Part shown: positions 25,701-37,822 of the stretch, piece by piece
Position numbering within the stretch: position 1 is the first letter of the stretch
Layout of the letters: each line of letters opens with the position of its first letter
Assembly: GCF_003576645.1 (NCBI RefSeq)
Contig: NC_044922.1
Coordinates: forward strand, 277,248 to 341,247
Source: Ipomoea triloba
Taxonomy: Eukaryota > Streptophyta > Magnoliopsida > Solanales > Convolvulaceae
Reading direction: 5' to 3'
Length of the DNA stretch: 64,000 nt
The notes under the pieces: generated by a model
Database searches by the model: none
What the model was told of the DNA's origin: nothing
What the model saw: only the letters and a program-made list of their open reading frames with translations
Program-made: the position numbers and the translations under genes

Positions 25701-27370
25701 TATTTTGGACCAAGATCCACCTTGCAAGGTGGACCGGGTCCACAGAATAATTTGCCACTCACAACTTTGACTCCACAGCACAGGAGCCAATCCTTGTAGC
25801 CCAATTAAACATATATGTCTAACACTTTTAGGAGTAGTGAAAGTCTAGAATTCAATGAGATCTAGACACCTAAGTATATCTAGAATAGTTTATGCTATTG
25901 TTATGATGATAAATTGTATATACAATAAAAGATAAAATTTTAAGTTATATATAATAATGGGTTTGCTTTGTGTTATGACAAAATTTTAAGATTCTGTATC
26001 AAAAGGTGTTGGCTTAAGTGAAAGGAGTTTGAATCGCTTAAACATGTAATGAAATATTAATTTAAACTCATTTGTATACATCAACACAAAAACCATATGT
26101 TTGTTTGCATCAATCAGGGCACAGGGGAGGGCACCTTGTGGACACTATTTATTCAATGTTTTTAATTTTTTTTTTAAGAGGATAAAGATTGTGATTATAA
26201 GCCGCCATCATCATATATAAGTTTTTCATGTATACTAATGGTAAGAAACAAAATGAAAAATAAAAACAAAGAGCTCTGCTTGGACGTTTGGAGAAGCAAT
26301 GGACCATATTATTATATATATACTTACATAATTAGTACTTCTGTGACTAAATGAACTAATTAGGGGAGGGTAGTGGATAAAGACCTTAGGGAATGGACCC
26401 ATAATTTATTTATTTATTATAGAGGATATGATAATGTGGATTACAAATACTCAATGCATTGTTTGTCATTTATATATATGATCAATAAATTAAAGTTTTG
26501 CAAATAATTATATGCCCCCATATACCCCCAATAATTCCTTCCTAAAACCAATCATTGGACATTGAAATAGGTTTGGTCCAATGGATTAGGTGCATGTATA
26601 CTTTGGAGTTCTTCAACTAGCTTGTTATTATGTTTTCTCATATTGAAAAAACATGGCATGTTCACCAGGTGAAAATCTGTGGAAACATATAAATTAAGGT
26701 TTCCATTTCATCTATGAATTCATAGCTTCAATGCTCCAAGTATTCTGTGAAAAAGCAAATATGTTTTAAATGCATGCATTAGGGTTAGTAGTCCATATGG
26801 GACAATCCTCAACCAAGCTGTTCAGACAGTTGATTTAGTAACCACAAGGTTCCAAGTTCAACTCTCCGAAAAAGTTATCTATATATTGGTCTTCTTGATT
26901 TGAGCCGATTAGTTATAGACAATTTAGGCTAGTTGCACACCAGCCTTCAAGTAGCGACTGCAGATGACTTTTTCATAAAGGGTTAGTGCGTGATCCACAC
27001 ATGTGACATGTGGAAATTTATGTATGAGAATATATAAAGGTTTCCATTTGATCTAACATTCCTTTGAATTCATGGCCCTCTTTATAGTTGCTTGCTTCTC
27101 TGTACCACAAAGCTAAGGTGATTGGTTTAGACCAAATCATGTTCAAATGTATCATTGTATATATGTGTGTGGGTGGCTTCAAAATTCACAAATCTTATCA
27201 GGTTATATGGGAATAAGACATTGCTTGTCACCTAAGCATGGAATTGAACTTATTATTAATTAGTATAATGTATAGTTGAAATACACCAACTTGCTTTTTC
27301 CTAGATTCTTTTAATTTAGTAATCATCATAGTCCAAAGAGAGGTAGACATTAATGGTGGGGGTGTTGGAG

Positions 27371-27403
27371 GGGGGGGGGGGGGTTNGGGGGGGGGGGGGG
27401 GGT
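27371..27403. repeat. Poly(G) tract with one undetermined base
   Basis: Two G runs flank TT and an N at 27386. The N marks a base-calling or assembly uncertainty, so the tract length is unreliable. Confidence 0.8.
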
Positions 27404-28315
27404 GTTAGGGCTGATAAAAATCATCTCTTCTTGTGATGGAGTCTCCCTTATCAATTGTCATATTAATTAACAAGTCAATAGATAATTTTGCATTCATGAT
27501 GACATTTAGGATGCCCATAATGTTTTGTTGAGAGGATTATAGTCAATAAAGAATCTCCATAATGTTTTCAAGTTCATGAATCATTAAAATTAATTATTTG
27601 ATCCAATCAATCTCCTATGAAGGCACATTTTGTCTTGTGCATTCAAGTTTTTAGCTTAATTATATGATACAAATTTTTGAAAATAACATTTCCACTAGTA
27701 TATTAAGCTTCAAGTGTCATTAATTCTTAAGCGACAAATATAATCATATCGCAAACAAATTGAATTTTATTACGGAACGAATTAGGTAAACTTGCCTTTA
27801 GGTGAATTTGCGTACGACATATGTACTCTCACCATGGCAAAATTCATTAGATTTGATTCGGGTCACACTCATAGAGTTTGAGTCTTACTCAGTGAAAATC
27901 AGCATGCTTCAAAGTTTTTTAACATTCTTATTCTTTTAGTAGATCTAAAGTTACACAATATCGTAAGGCACAAAATATATCCACAAATTTATCCTACATT
28001 TGGTCTATCGAGAGAGTATTGACAAAAATAGAATTCGTGACTATTTATGTACAAAAATCATGTTTCACTCACTTGATCAATCTTTTCTAGGGCTTTGTGA
28101 TAACATTCTTTGACTCTTGAATTTATTTTATTAATGATGGTGGGTTAAGGTAATTGAATGGTCAAAATATTCCAAAGTAATTCGTATACACAACAGCAAA
28201 ATGGTTCTTTGGGTAAGTAGTTTGAGTGAATCCATACCCTACCTTTTATGTCTTAAAATTAATCAATTACTAACAATCAAGTCTTACACTTCAAAATCTC
28301 AGAAAGAATTTGGAA

Positions 28316-28316
<1 letters not shown>

Positions 28317-28353
<37 letters not shown>
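28317..28353. repeat. (TAA)n microsatellite
   Basis: About twelve uninterrupted TAA units. Confidence 0.9.
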
Positions 28354-28354
<1 letters not shown>

Positions 28355-29258
28355 GGATTATTTGGGTTTGACTTAACTTCCTACAACAACAATATCATCT
28401 TTCTGAACTGGTCAAACCCATGTAACATGCTCTTGAAGTGTTGTTTAGTTCATTATTAAATGAACATCAACTTTAACTAATACAAAAACTTCTATAGTAT
28501 TGTATTATAGCCTAAAATGAAAAAAAAAATGTTAAAAGCGCCTGTAAAACATTATACCGTTTATTTTTCCATAGAACCAAATACCCAACCACTACTATAT
28601 ATATGATTGTCAGATTCTTTCAATGATAAAAGAGTATCAAATGTTGGTAGCATTTGGCAGAGCAGCAGACATTAGCTTATCCTTCATTGAAAACAATTAC
28701 TATAAAAAAAACCACAATGTGGAAGGTTGCATGCATATACTGATATACATCCACCCCACAACCTTCTCAAGACAAAAACCTCAAACAGGGAAACATGTAT
28801 AGTTAGCAAGTCAAACAAAAATAATTTAAGAAAACATGAAACAAAGTAAATGGATAATGAAAACTATTCTCCAATTCATTTATTTTGGTTACCAAATCAC
28901 ACTGTTGAACAGAGTCAGAGACTGCATGGCAAAACAGCATAGTTTAACTTAGCAGCTAGAAAGTTTATGACTGGATTTCCGCTGAGAATAAATCTCATCC
29001 AGAGTACTGATCTTGACCAAAATCTCTATGATAATTGCTGATCGAGTGATTAATTTGAGTTCAAACATTTCAAAGAGGAGAAAAAGAGAGCCGTTATTTT
29101 GAGGTCGAAAAATGATTATATATGAGTTCGAATATTACAACAGAACATCTGCAGAATGCAGTCTCAGAGCCATTATGACCCAATAAAATAAGTTTTATTC
29201 AAAATCAATTGAAAAAAAAATGCCTCCATTCTGATTGATGAGCAGCGTTCCTGTCAAT

Positions 29259-31558
29259 TTATTCGGATGGCCTTTGTCCCAAAACTGGAATATCCTCGTA
29301 ACGCTTCTGCATTTTGATAGTGTGAGCATTTCAGTTGAAAATTTAAGCAAGTGCGATAATCCCAATAAAATTCATCAGAAAAAAACAAAAGCACTAATAA
29401 ATGAAATTTAGAAGAGCATGAGTGATATTCTAACAGCAATGATAGAATAAGCAGAAAATAATAGCAAAGGGAAAAGTTTCTCCACCACAAATTCCAGGAG
29501 GCACAAGGTATTAGGTGAGAGTTGGTCCAGAGGGAATTGGAAGGTAGTGGATGGAAATATTGGACAGCCATCATTCTCTAATTTTATGTCAGGAAGAAAA
29601 AAAAAAGATAAGGATTGCTCATAGTGATAGATTGAAGCTTACAGAAGGCATGAAGCAGGGGAAGAAATCTAGGAATCAAGACCTAGGTACATATTTATCC
29701 TTCCTCACTCTTATTGGACATAATTAATGATTATATAGAAGAATCCGCAAGAATGTTAGGGAAAAGTGTCACAGCATGGGTTCTCCAAACTGGGCTAAAA
29801 TATTATAAAATTCAAAGGGCACCATTCAATAATAATAACTGATGGCATGCTTAAAGTAGGTATAACTGACAAAATTATGATAGTGAATTATTTGAAATGA
29901 GGAAGAGGACAGCAATGCTAACTTATGAGTGGATAGTGGATACAACTACAAAACTAGAAAGCTAGGGATAGTGGATTATATTTTTGTGGTATGGATTGTC
30001 AACAAACTAATTCAAGTCATGTCAGTGTTAACAGGCAACAGTTCTGTCAGGAAACTTAGAGCACGGAATTAGGAGAAAGTGATGATGATGAGATGGACTG
30101 GCTGACATAGAGGGTTGATTGAATGTTGGGTTTGGCAGAAGTGCAGGTGCTATCAGAGTTCGCTAGGCTTTTTGCTATGCTAAAGCATATATGAACAATG
30201 ATCCCAAGAATGGGAAGCCAGCTACTAAGTAGGAGACGATGACATCAGAGTTGATTAAGAAAAATGGGTTGACAACCAAGGAAATCAATAGAAATGTGCG
30301 GGAAAGTGAAACCCATACATTCTTAGAGTGTGAAGCTAAAAAACGCAATAGTGTCCCTAACAGTTGGTGCAGAAAGAGCGAAGTGAAGCACATGTTTTAC
30401 CACAGAAAGCAAGCAGCGAACCAAAGGTGCAGAAAGCTATTTTAACTTTAAATCATGCAGAAAGACAAGAGAAGAAAGAAAAGAACACATAAAATGTTTG
30501 CACATGCTGCAGAAGCCAGACACAGAATACATAGTTATTAAAAGCGATGTTGTTCACATGAGCCATAAACTAACATTTACAATAATGGTATTTTAAGTTT
30601 TGCGTCTCAAATTAGCCATAGAAAGATAAAAATTTATTTGCAGGTTAAGTCTTTTGAATTGCTTCGTTAGATTAACACAAACAAATTGTATACGCATCAT
30701 TCTAAATAAAGCAGTTTAACCGAGACTTCTAAATAAATCAAAGCAAACAGTAAACAAAATATATAAACGCTACTTTAACAAACATATATAACCATTTTAT
30801 AAATAATTTGGTTTTAATGACATCATCAAATAACTAACTGCTCTAACAAGTTTATTGTAATCTCCGGGCTTGCACTGCTGCATTAGGGGAGAAAATAGAC
30901 AAATATTTTTTGAAGAACAGAGATTCAGCTCTTTTTATAAGTTTGATATCCCAGCACTTTGCACATTAATTTGGAGCCTAACTCCATTATTCACTGATTA
31001 GAACCCAGTATTTGCTCATTTATATACACATGAACAATCATATAGTACAATGAAATTAAAAAAGAACACATTTTTAGGAGCATAAGAATAAAAGTTCCAA
31101 TTTTGCATATAAGCATTTGAACATGATTGAAAAAATTGGATCATACACATAACTAGACAAGTTAATTAAAGGATCTACAAACTAGCAAAACAGTAGGTGG
31201 AAAGCGATGAACAATACCCCAACATTGTTTTGCTCCCAGAGCTTCTTAACCCCATAATCCACCGCCTGCAATTACAATTTATAGGAAATTAAACCAAAAA
31301 AAAAAATAAAAATCAAAATAAGCTCAACAAAATTCAATTTCTACTTGTTGCATATGCTTCAAATTATTCAGATCCAAAAAATCCATTCACGTCAAATCTA
31401 TACATGATACGTATGCATGTATTTGTACTGACCCTTTCGCCGATGAAAGCTCCGGCGATTACGAAAGTAACGTAGACAGAGTTGCGCCGCATGATGACTC
31501 TGTAAAGGCCTTCGAGAAGGCCGCTGCCACTCCTCCGAGCTGCCGCCGATGATTCCAT
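29259..31558 (-). CDS. Cytochrome b-c1 complex subunit 9 (QCR9/UQCR10 family)
   Basis: Three exons, 31558-31433, 31265-31218 and 29306-29259, join in frame to 73 residues. This is close to the 72-residue Arabidopsis subunit (At3g52730, from memory). The protein has the family core LYRVIMRRNSVYVTFVIAGAFIG, a single transmembrane segment preceded by a basic RR. The next exon gives AVDYGVKKLWEQNNVG and the last gives KRYEDIPVLGQRPSE. In mitochondrial complex III this subunit is a small inner-membrane component near cytochrome c1 and the Rieske protein. The second intron is 1.9 kb, long for so small a gene, and carries no recognised insertion. The start codon faces the ferredoxin promoter about 650 bp away. 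Confidence 0.93.
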
Positions 31559-31792
31559 TGCTCTGCCGTGTGGAGAATCTCAAAAAATGAGTTTGATGAT
31601 ACTCTGAGTTACCTGTATTACCAGCATTGGAGGTCTACCCACAACTTTGTTCGGGTCTGGGCATGGGTCGGTTCGGATTAGGGCCCATTCGACCTTTTCT
31701 GCCCAATTCAAATATATTGACAGATTTAGCCTTAGCCCAATGGCCCAAACTTAGAACTTATGTATGTTAAGTATGCGTGACAGACAACTGAG

Positions 31793-31868
31793 TACTATTA
31801 TTTATAATGTAGTATCTATTCATAGCTACTTTCTCAACCTACTGAAGCATAAAGAGTCAACTGAGCAA
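31793..31868 (-). mobile_element. SINE 3'-end fragment (antisense)
   Basis: The stretch around ATAGCTACTTTCTCAACCTA nearly repeats the 3' half of the antisense SINE at 61.8 kb and the complement of the one at 62.0 kb. Only the 3' part is present, consistent with 5' truncation. Confidence 0.55.
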
Positions 31869-32164
31869 TATCAACATATGAACATATAATATATGAAGCA
31901 CATTTTTGTAATGTAATATATGTTTATACATACTTTTTCAGTTGAGATTGTAATATATGTTTATACATAATTTTGAAGTACACAGAGTTAATATTGCCTC
32001 TACTGAATTTTAATCTCATGATTTTTTATATAGAAAGTTATTATATGTCATCTGAGCATAAAGTGGTTGGTCATTGAAGTGAAGAATTTCGTGGGGCAAA
32101 GTGATGAAATAACCAAAGCCAACTCCTTAGTCATGCCAACCAAACGACCCTTAAGGGAGTAAAT

Positions 32165-32183
32165 ACACGTGTAAGTATAAAAA
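32165..32183 (+). promoter_or_regulatory. Ferredoxin core promoter: ACACGTGT and TATA box
   Basis: The palindrome ACACGTGT (ACGT-core, G-box/ABRE-like) at 32165-32172 lies four bases before TATAAAAA at 32176-32183. Transcription would start near 32210. The core would suit bZIP or bHLH factors, but binding is inferred. Confidence 0.5.
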
Positions 32184-32397
32184 CCCGTGGAAGGAAAAAA
32201 GGTGCGTCACTGACTCACTGTATATATGCAGGCGTGAGGCGATTCGTCGGCTCTGGACGGAGTTTAGATCATCGAGCCATCTGTCTTTCTATAAATCCTC
32301 ATTTTGGAGCCACTTTTCTAGGCGCTGATTCCTCCACTGTGACGCTTTAATCTCTCATTAGCTCATTCTTGAGTCCACAATCACAAATCCCGTCTTG

Positions 32398-33452
32398 GTA
32401 ATCTTCTCATTTCCTCGTTCTTTCCGCCGTTGTTTATTTTCTGTGTTTATCTTTATGAACTCTAAGTAGCATGTTTGATGTTCTTTTGACTTCTCAATCT
32501 GAAAATGTTGCGTCTATAGATACGGATTGTTTGAATTTTACTGTTTTAGATTTTCATATATCTGTATGATCTAGGAGTAATTATTGTATTTTTCTGGCGG
32601 TTTTGATTTATTAGCATTGCTACATTGGTGTTCCCGTTTAGGTAACAGAGTATTCTTGATATCGTATTGTTTACTTGATTTATAAATGGATTAGAGTAGC
32701 ATGCAGAACATTTGGGGATTTTTCTTTTCATTTTCAATTTGAAGATTGAGTTATGTAACCTTGGGGAATTTATTGCTAAGTTTAATTTGTTCTTCTTTGG
32801 TTGTTCTGATTAAGTATATAGATCTAATGGCTTGTCTAATTAAATTCTTTGATATCTTAATTCAATGTTGATGTTATTGCATAATGGGTTTGGTAAATTT
32901 AAAGTCACTTTCTAAGTGATCTGTTGAGCAAGTAGTATGAATGTGGCATATGAGAGGAGTGGCCTTTATGAGAATTACACTATAATAAGCTAATTGGCCA
33001 GTTGCATGAATGAGTGTTTTGAAATATTGATTTTATCCAACCATGGTTTTGAGTTCAATCTTTCTTTTTGAATGAAGGAATGGTTATGTGTTGGAGCCAC
33101 AGATATATTATACAATTTCATTCTTATTTTGCGTTTTTAATCATTTCTGTAATGTATTGGCATCATTCGTTCTTGTTAGAATCTGTGGAAGAGTATCTTA
33201 GACTATGATTTCTTCTAGGACTAGGAAGTACACTGGATAGAACATGAATGAATTATTTGGTGAAAAAAATATGGATCAGACCTTTGAGTGTAATGAATTT
33301 GGAGGAAAAATATGGATTATGAATTGAGAATAGATAAACATCATATGGATATGCTTGAAGCAAGTATTGCTGTTCCTTGTTTTAATTCTGTATTTGTATC
33401 CCTTGAATAATTGTTTATAGTTTTCCTAGCTATTTAAGTGTCATGTTTTCAG
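32398..33452 (+). other. 5' UTR intron of the ferredoxin gene
   Basis: A donor TTG|GTAATC at 32397/32398 and an acceptor TTTTCAG at 33452, six bases before the start codon, define a 1055-bp intron in the 5' UTR. Leader introns placed just before the ATG are common in plants and often raise expression. That effect is inferred here. Confidence 0.6.
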
Positions 33453-33458
33453 GTAAAC

Positions 33459-33920
33459 ATGTCGACTGTCGGTCTCCCATCTAGTTGTGTGTCCATTCCT
33501 GCAACTCATGCTAGAACTAAGAGTGCCTCTGTCAAGTTCCCATCCTCTCCAGTGTCTATTAAAAGCACCACTAAATCTTTCAGTTTGAACTTGAAAGCTG
33601 ACTCTCGCTTCAGAGCATCTGCAAATGCTGTATACAAGGTCAAGTTGATAGACCCTGATGGCAACGAGCAAGAGTTTGATGCACCTGCCGATGCTTACAT
33701 CCTGGACTCTGCAGAGGCGGCAGGGATGGACCTGCCCTATTCTTGCAGGGCTGGTGCATGCTGCACTTGTGCTGGGAAGATCGCATCCGGTTCTGTTGAT
33801 CAATCTGATGGATCGTTTCTTGATGACAACCAAATGGGAGAGGGATATTTGCTGACTTGTGTCTCTTACCCGACCTCAGATTGTGTGATTCACACTCACA
33901 AGGAGGGTGACCTTTTCTAG
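33459..33920 (+). CDS. Plastid [2Fe-2S] ferredoxin, root/non-photosynthetic type (Fd3-like)
   Basis: An intronless coding region of 153 residues. The ATG at 33459 was chosen because it lies just after the leader-intron acceptor and starts a Ser/Thr/Lys-rich transit peptide (about 1-55). An in-frame ATG at 33438 is intronic. The mature domain starts near [12 protein letters not shown]. The [2Fe-2S] cysteines are in CX4CX2C (Cys96, 101, 104) and Cys134 after 29 residues. The C-terminus [14 protein letters not shown] resembles the heterotrophic/root type (Arabidopsis Fd3) more than the leaf type. Such ferredoxins receive electrons from NADPH via FNR in non-green plastids and feed nitrite reductase, sulfite reductase and glutamate synthase. 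An extra cysteine follows Cys101 (CC). Confidence 0.95.
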   Translation: MSTVGLPSSCVSIPATHARTKSASVKFPSSPVSIKSTTKSFSLNLKADSRFRASANAVYKVKLIDPDGNEQEFDAPADAYILDSAEAAGMDLPYSCRAGACCTCAGKIASGSVDQSDGSFLDDNQMGEGYLLTCVSYPTSDCVIHTHKEGDLF

Positions 33921-34153
33921 GTATTACTTCACAGCTTATTCCCTTGTAGCAGTTACATGACTTACAACAGTATGTTAGCTTGTTTTCTCTTCTTTTCTTG
34001 AATTGTCAGGATTATGATTCAATTGGCATTGCTTTCCCCCCTTCCAACATTTTTGTTTTGATTGGAATTCACGCCCTTCATATATACATACATAAACATA
34101 AAGACCCTCTCACAATGAGAGGAGACGGTCTCTCACAAAAATCATAGTAAGCA

Positions 34154-36261
34154 TTAATTAATCTCGTCATTAGGTTCGAATCCACGTTCACCTCTGAGAC
34201 TATCTCTTAGCCCAAAATGGGCCATCAAAAGGCGAACAAATGTATGAAACTCTCCACCTTTGGCCAGGTAGTAAACATCTCCTCTGCAATGGCTGGATGC
34301 ATACACCAGCAGCCCTACCCACACTCGACTCAGACTTGCCCACAACACCCTAGGATTTATTCTTACATCTGATGTCTGGTTTTCAACATCTCTTGTATAA
34401 ATGCTGCGACACTTGATCAAATCCCTTGCCAGTCCAACGCCCTTAGGCAACACTGATAGATTAATGTTCTCATTTTTATGCATCCCCTCTCTGTACTCAT
34501 TCACCAAGTATTCGCAAGCTTCCCGTCTTTCTATGTCTGCAGAAATGTATTTACAATGTCATGGATCAGACTAGTTAATCTGTTGGGATTCATTTATAAA
34601 ACAAAAAACATTTATGTACCTGCATCCTTGAAGGTATTGTCGAGGTCCTTTAGTGTGTGGTCGAATTCTTCCCAACATATATCCTTAAATCTTATTCCTA
34701 TATGTCCGGGCACAGCAGACGTGATATTCCCTTCCATCACAAGAAGGAACGCCAAATACTCCGAGATTTGTTTGCATAGCCCTGCGTTCGGATCTTCTTC
34801 TTCCCCGGTGTCATCCATGGTGAAGAAGTAGCATATCTCTGTAGCGAGATGCAGAGTTAACACGAACTTGGCATAGTAATTCTGCTCGTTCTTGTGGTGC
34901 TCAACAGCGGGAAGTATAATCCTATTCATAATTATGGCGAGGTTTTGGGCGTCTTCATCCCCTTCTGCTGTGTGTTTTGACTGTTTTCCTTCCTTCTTCT
35001 TGATGTCATATAGAACCAGCTTCTTCAACCTTTGTTCAACCTTGGCAGTAGTTGTGTGCAGACACAAATCGATGCTGTCCTTGAGCGAAACATAGTCTAG
35101 TATCGGCTCCACATGTTTCCATCGTCTATTTAAGGAATGGTTGATCAGACTGTACTGTCGGATCTTCCCTGACCAACGCTTCTTCGCCGTAATCAATTCC
35201 TTTACTGCGTATATCATTCCCAGAATCGTCTTCTTCACTTGCAGCGACGGGGCCTTTGATGTCATTATTTTAACCATTGTCCACTCAGAGAATATGAGAT
35301 GAGCAAAAGCTATGGCGTCCAACGCAAGAGCACAACCCAGCAAGTAATAGGTGACTTTAATGTCATGGAGACGAAGGTTTTGTTTGGAATGGCAGAAAAA
35401 CATCACCGCGGCAGTTACAAGCAAAGCATGAGACACGAACCGGAATATGTATCCCAGGTAATTGTCCCAGTAGTACTGTACGGCAATCATCTTGGTGAAC
35501 ATGGCCTCGTACATGAAATTGAGCTCCACCTCCATAACCTTAAAAGCATCCTCTTCATCTATTCCGGAGAAAAACTCCTTGTCCTTCCCACACTCATCGT
35601 CGTGGACAAACGTGTGATCAATGATGAACCCTCTGAACGTTTGGTACCCCTCGTACCCCTTCCGGACAACCTCGTACCCCTTTAGGTCAACCTCGTACTC
35701 CTTCTCCACCAACAATTTTTGTCCCTGTTTTCTTGTTTTTTTCCGGATGGATCTCCTTAAAAACGTGAGAGATGCAAGGTGGAGGGAGTGGGTTCGCTCG
35801 ATACACTTGACGATCCCGACGGCGAAGACGATCGCCGTGGGGACCCGCCATTCGCTTTGGAAGATTTTGAAGGTGAAGAAAACGGAGAGAACCGAGAAGA
35901 CCTGAACAATGTGGGTGAGCATTTGGCGGCGCCATAAGTTGTTGTCCTCCATGGCCAATGCAGTGATGGTGTGGGGTCCGCCCAGGTGGACTAGCAGAAA
36001 CGGCGCCCAGAAGGCCAAGATATCGTCGGATTTGTCGCTGCTGTTGATGAGCGTTAAGGCAAAGGTAGCAATGAAGGTTGCGAGGAGATATACGGACCAG
36101 ATGACCAGAAACATGAAGTTGTTCTTGGACCATCTTCTCATGGGCGCCAGCACAACCAGCACCATTTGAAAGCCAAGGCTAGCCATAACGTAAGCTTGGA
36201 TTTCCCATTTGTTCATTAAGTCCCTTAGTATGCGTTGAAACTCAAACTCCATAGTCTCCAT
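34154..36261 (-). CDS. DUF4220-DUF594 membrane protein, array copy A
   Basis: Two exons, 36261-34620 and 34536-34154, separated by a phase-1 GT-AG intron, encode 674 residues. Hydrophobic segments at about 23-40, 49-71, 116-133 and 140-155 and two more further in (YIFRFVSHALLVTAAVMFF; a segment ending ALDAIAFAHLIF) predict a multi-pass membrane protein. The DUF4220 core is FWAPFLLVHLGGPHTITAL (about 84-102) followed by EDNNLWRRQ. A conserved block ELNFMYEAMFTKM precedes the central membrane pair. Exon 1 ends after the conserved ITSAVPGHIGIRFKDICWEE. Exon 2 carries DUF594: WASLSRVWVGLLVYASSHCRGD and KGGEFHTFVRLLMAHFGL. The short repeat KGYEVVRKGYEGY is peculiar to A. Biochemical function is unknown. 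A is the copy nearest the ferredoxin and, with E, forms the VHLGGPHTITAL subgroup. Confidence 0.88.
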
Positions 36262-36477
36262 TGCTGCATGTAGTGTTCTTGATGAGGTCTTATCCTTGTG
36301 TGTTCTTGTTATTAACTATTACGACGCACCATAAGGGGTTTCAAGTTATCTTTTGATGGGAGTGGCTTATTGGTTTGTTTTTTTTTTGTTTTTTTGTTTT
36401 GTTTTTTTTTTGTTTGAATTGATTAATTTTGAACCATCTAGGCTGGTTATGGCAATCAAAAAAAAAAAAAAAACAGA

Positions 36478-36740
36478 GAGAGAATATGTATAGGCAAAAC
36501 AGCCAAGTCACTCAACTGTTTCTTCATTCAAACACCAAAATAGCATAACATGATATGCAAATATTCTTATTAAATTCCTAGCTTTGCTTAAACAATGGAT
36601 GGTTTTTTGGTTTTTTCTCTCCATTTCCTCTACGTAACGTTATTCTCTTGTCTGATATGATACCACCGGCCACGTACTAGTTTCATAAATTTCTTGTTAT
36701 ATTCTGCTCATTCCTATAAAATCAATACATAATGTTGAGG
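36478..36740 (-). promoter_or_regulatory. Conserved upstream block of the array, copy A
   Basis: The segment includes AGGCAAAACAGCCAAGTCAC, then CACTCAACTGTTTCTTCATT, and a phrase about TCTCTCCATTTCC. The same phrases in the same order occur upstream of copies B, C and D, with a weaker match at E. The surrounding non-coding sequence is otherwise diverged, so the block was either duplicated with the genes or kept under selection. Confidence 0.5.
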
Positions 36741-37095
36741 AACAATATAATGGCTTAAGTAATATTGTTAGATATACGTGCATGTGTAACTAAAGAGTAC
36801 AGTAATGCTAAATTTATTTTTGAAAAAAGAGTTGGATGGTTGTTGTGACTACCTAGCTCCTTTACAGATTTAATTTGGAGAGAGGCAACCATGATGTCCT
36901 CCTCTCCTGATCTTGGGACTTGGGAGGCAATCATGTCATATCCCCTTCCTTGTGCAATTAGTGTTGTAAAAATCGACTTAGGTTCCCTAGGTCGAGGGGA
37001 TTTTCTCTCTAGGAGTCACTTAATCGGATAGTCGACCTGGCGCCAAACTCAATCGAGATATTATTATTTTTATTATATATATATATGTCCCATTG

Positions 37096-37343
37096 AGGTG
37101 AGAGCATCTCTTAACGTGAGAACATACGGACTTATTCAGTAATGAATAGTAAATTTTTCATGAATGCACAATAATTACTCCAGCTCTGTGACTACTATAT
37201 GAATGCATAGCATCTACTACATGAATGCACTGTGTATTCATGTAGTAGTCACGGAGCTAGAGTAGTTATTGTGCATTCATGTAGAGCATACGTGCATTAC
37301 TAAAGAAGTCAACATGTTCTCACGTTAAGAGATGTTCTCACCT
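37096..37343. mobile_element. Foldback MITE with 29-bp terminal inverted repeats
   Basis: Arms 37096-37124 and 37315-37343 are complementary at 28 of 29 positions (AGGTGAGAGCATCTCTTAAC...). Further inverted matches inside (GAATGCACAATAATTACTC and its complement) show that most of the 248 bp folds back. A decayed relative lies around 46270-46430. Confidence 0.75.
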
Positions 37344-37593
37344 GAAAATAAATAAATACACACACGCATATGCCTTGTTTATTTTTTCTTAGTCCACCGC
37401 ATAAGCTCAATGCGGCCAACTAGAGCCTAGCACATTCTACAGCCTTGATGGCACGCAATGGAGGCCAGAATCATTTTTGAATGAGGTAGTGGCCTCCAAC
37501 TCTCTCTCTCTCTCTCTCTCTTTTTTAATAATTCCGACTAAGCCTCCATGACATGCTAAATCATCCATTAAAAAGTGTAAATTTATCCAGGTA

Positions 37594-37596
<3 letters not shown>

Positions 37597-37644
<48 letters not shown>
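37597..37644. repeat. (AT)n microsatellite
   Basis: About 24 AT units, absent at the equivalent position in the copy C flank near 42640, so it expanded after the B/C duplication. Confidence 0.9.
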
Positions 37645-37646
<2 letters not shown>

Positions 37647-37822
37647 CATATTTTTACTTAGTTTATGTTGTTATTACACATGTTTTTAGTTCAATGTCTC
37701 ATCAATTGCACAAATTCAATAGTTTATTTAACACACTTTTTACAATATTTAAATTCAATAGTTTATTTAACACACACTTTTTACAGTATTTAAATAAATA
37801 AACCTTCAACACATCAAGCCAA

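Larger units (their letters stand above)
24111..29258. other. Long AT-rich intergenic region
   Basis: About 5 kb with no supported gene. It includes a 24-bp-period minisatellite (about 25620-25700), a SINE-like fragment (about 26815-26960), a poly(G) tract interrupted by an undetermined base at 27386, and a (TAA)n microsatellite (28317-28353). Confidence 0.55.
36262..37822. other. Intergenic region: copy A promoter and copy B 3' flank
   Basis: This contains the conserved array promoter block of copy A (36478-36740), a foldback MITE (37096-37343), a CT microsatellite (about 37500-37522) and an (AT)n microsatellite (37597-37644). From about 37430 onward it aligns with the 3' flank of copy C (42470-42800). 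Confidence 0.6.

Noticed and set aside
34170..34190. A good B-box (GGTTCGAATCC) near the 3' end of copy A, suggesting another SINE-derived C-terminus
   Set aside because: No A-box at the right spacing, and the encoded residues (GERGFEPNDEI) align with the native C-terminus of copy E (FERSFQFHNEI), so it is ordinary coding sequence.
37500..37650. CT and AT repeats considered as a CRISPR-like or satellite array
   Set aside because: They are simple microsatellites with no spacers. CRISPR arrays are not expected in a plant nuclear genome.
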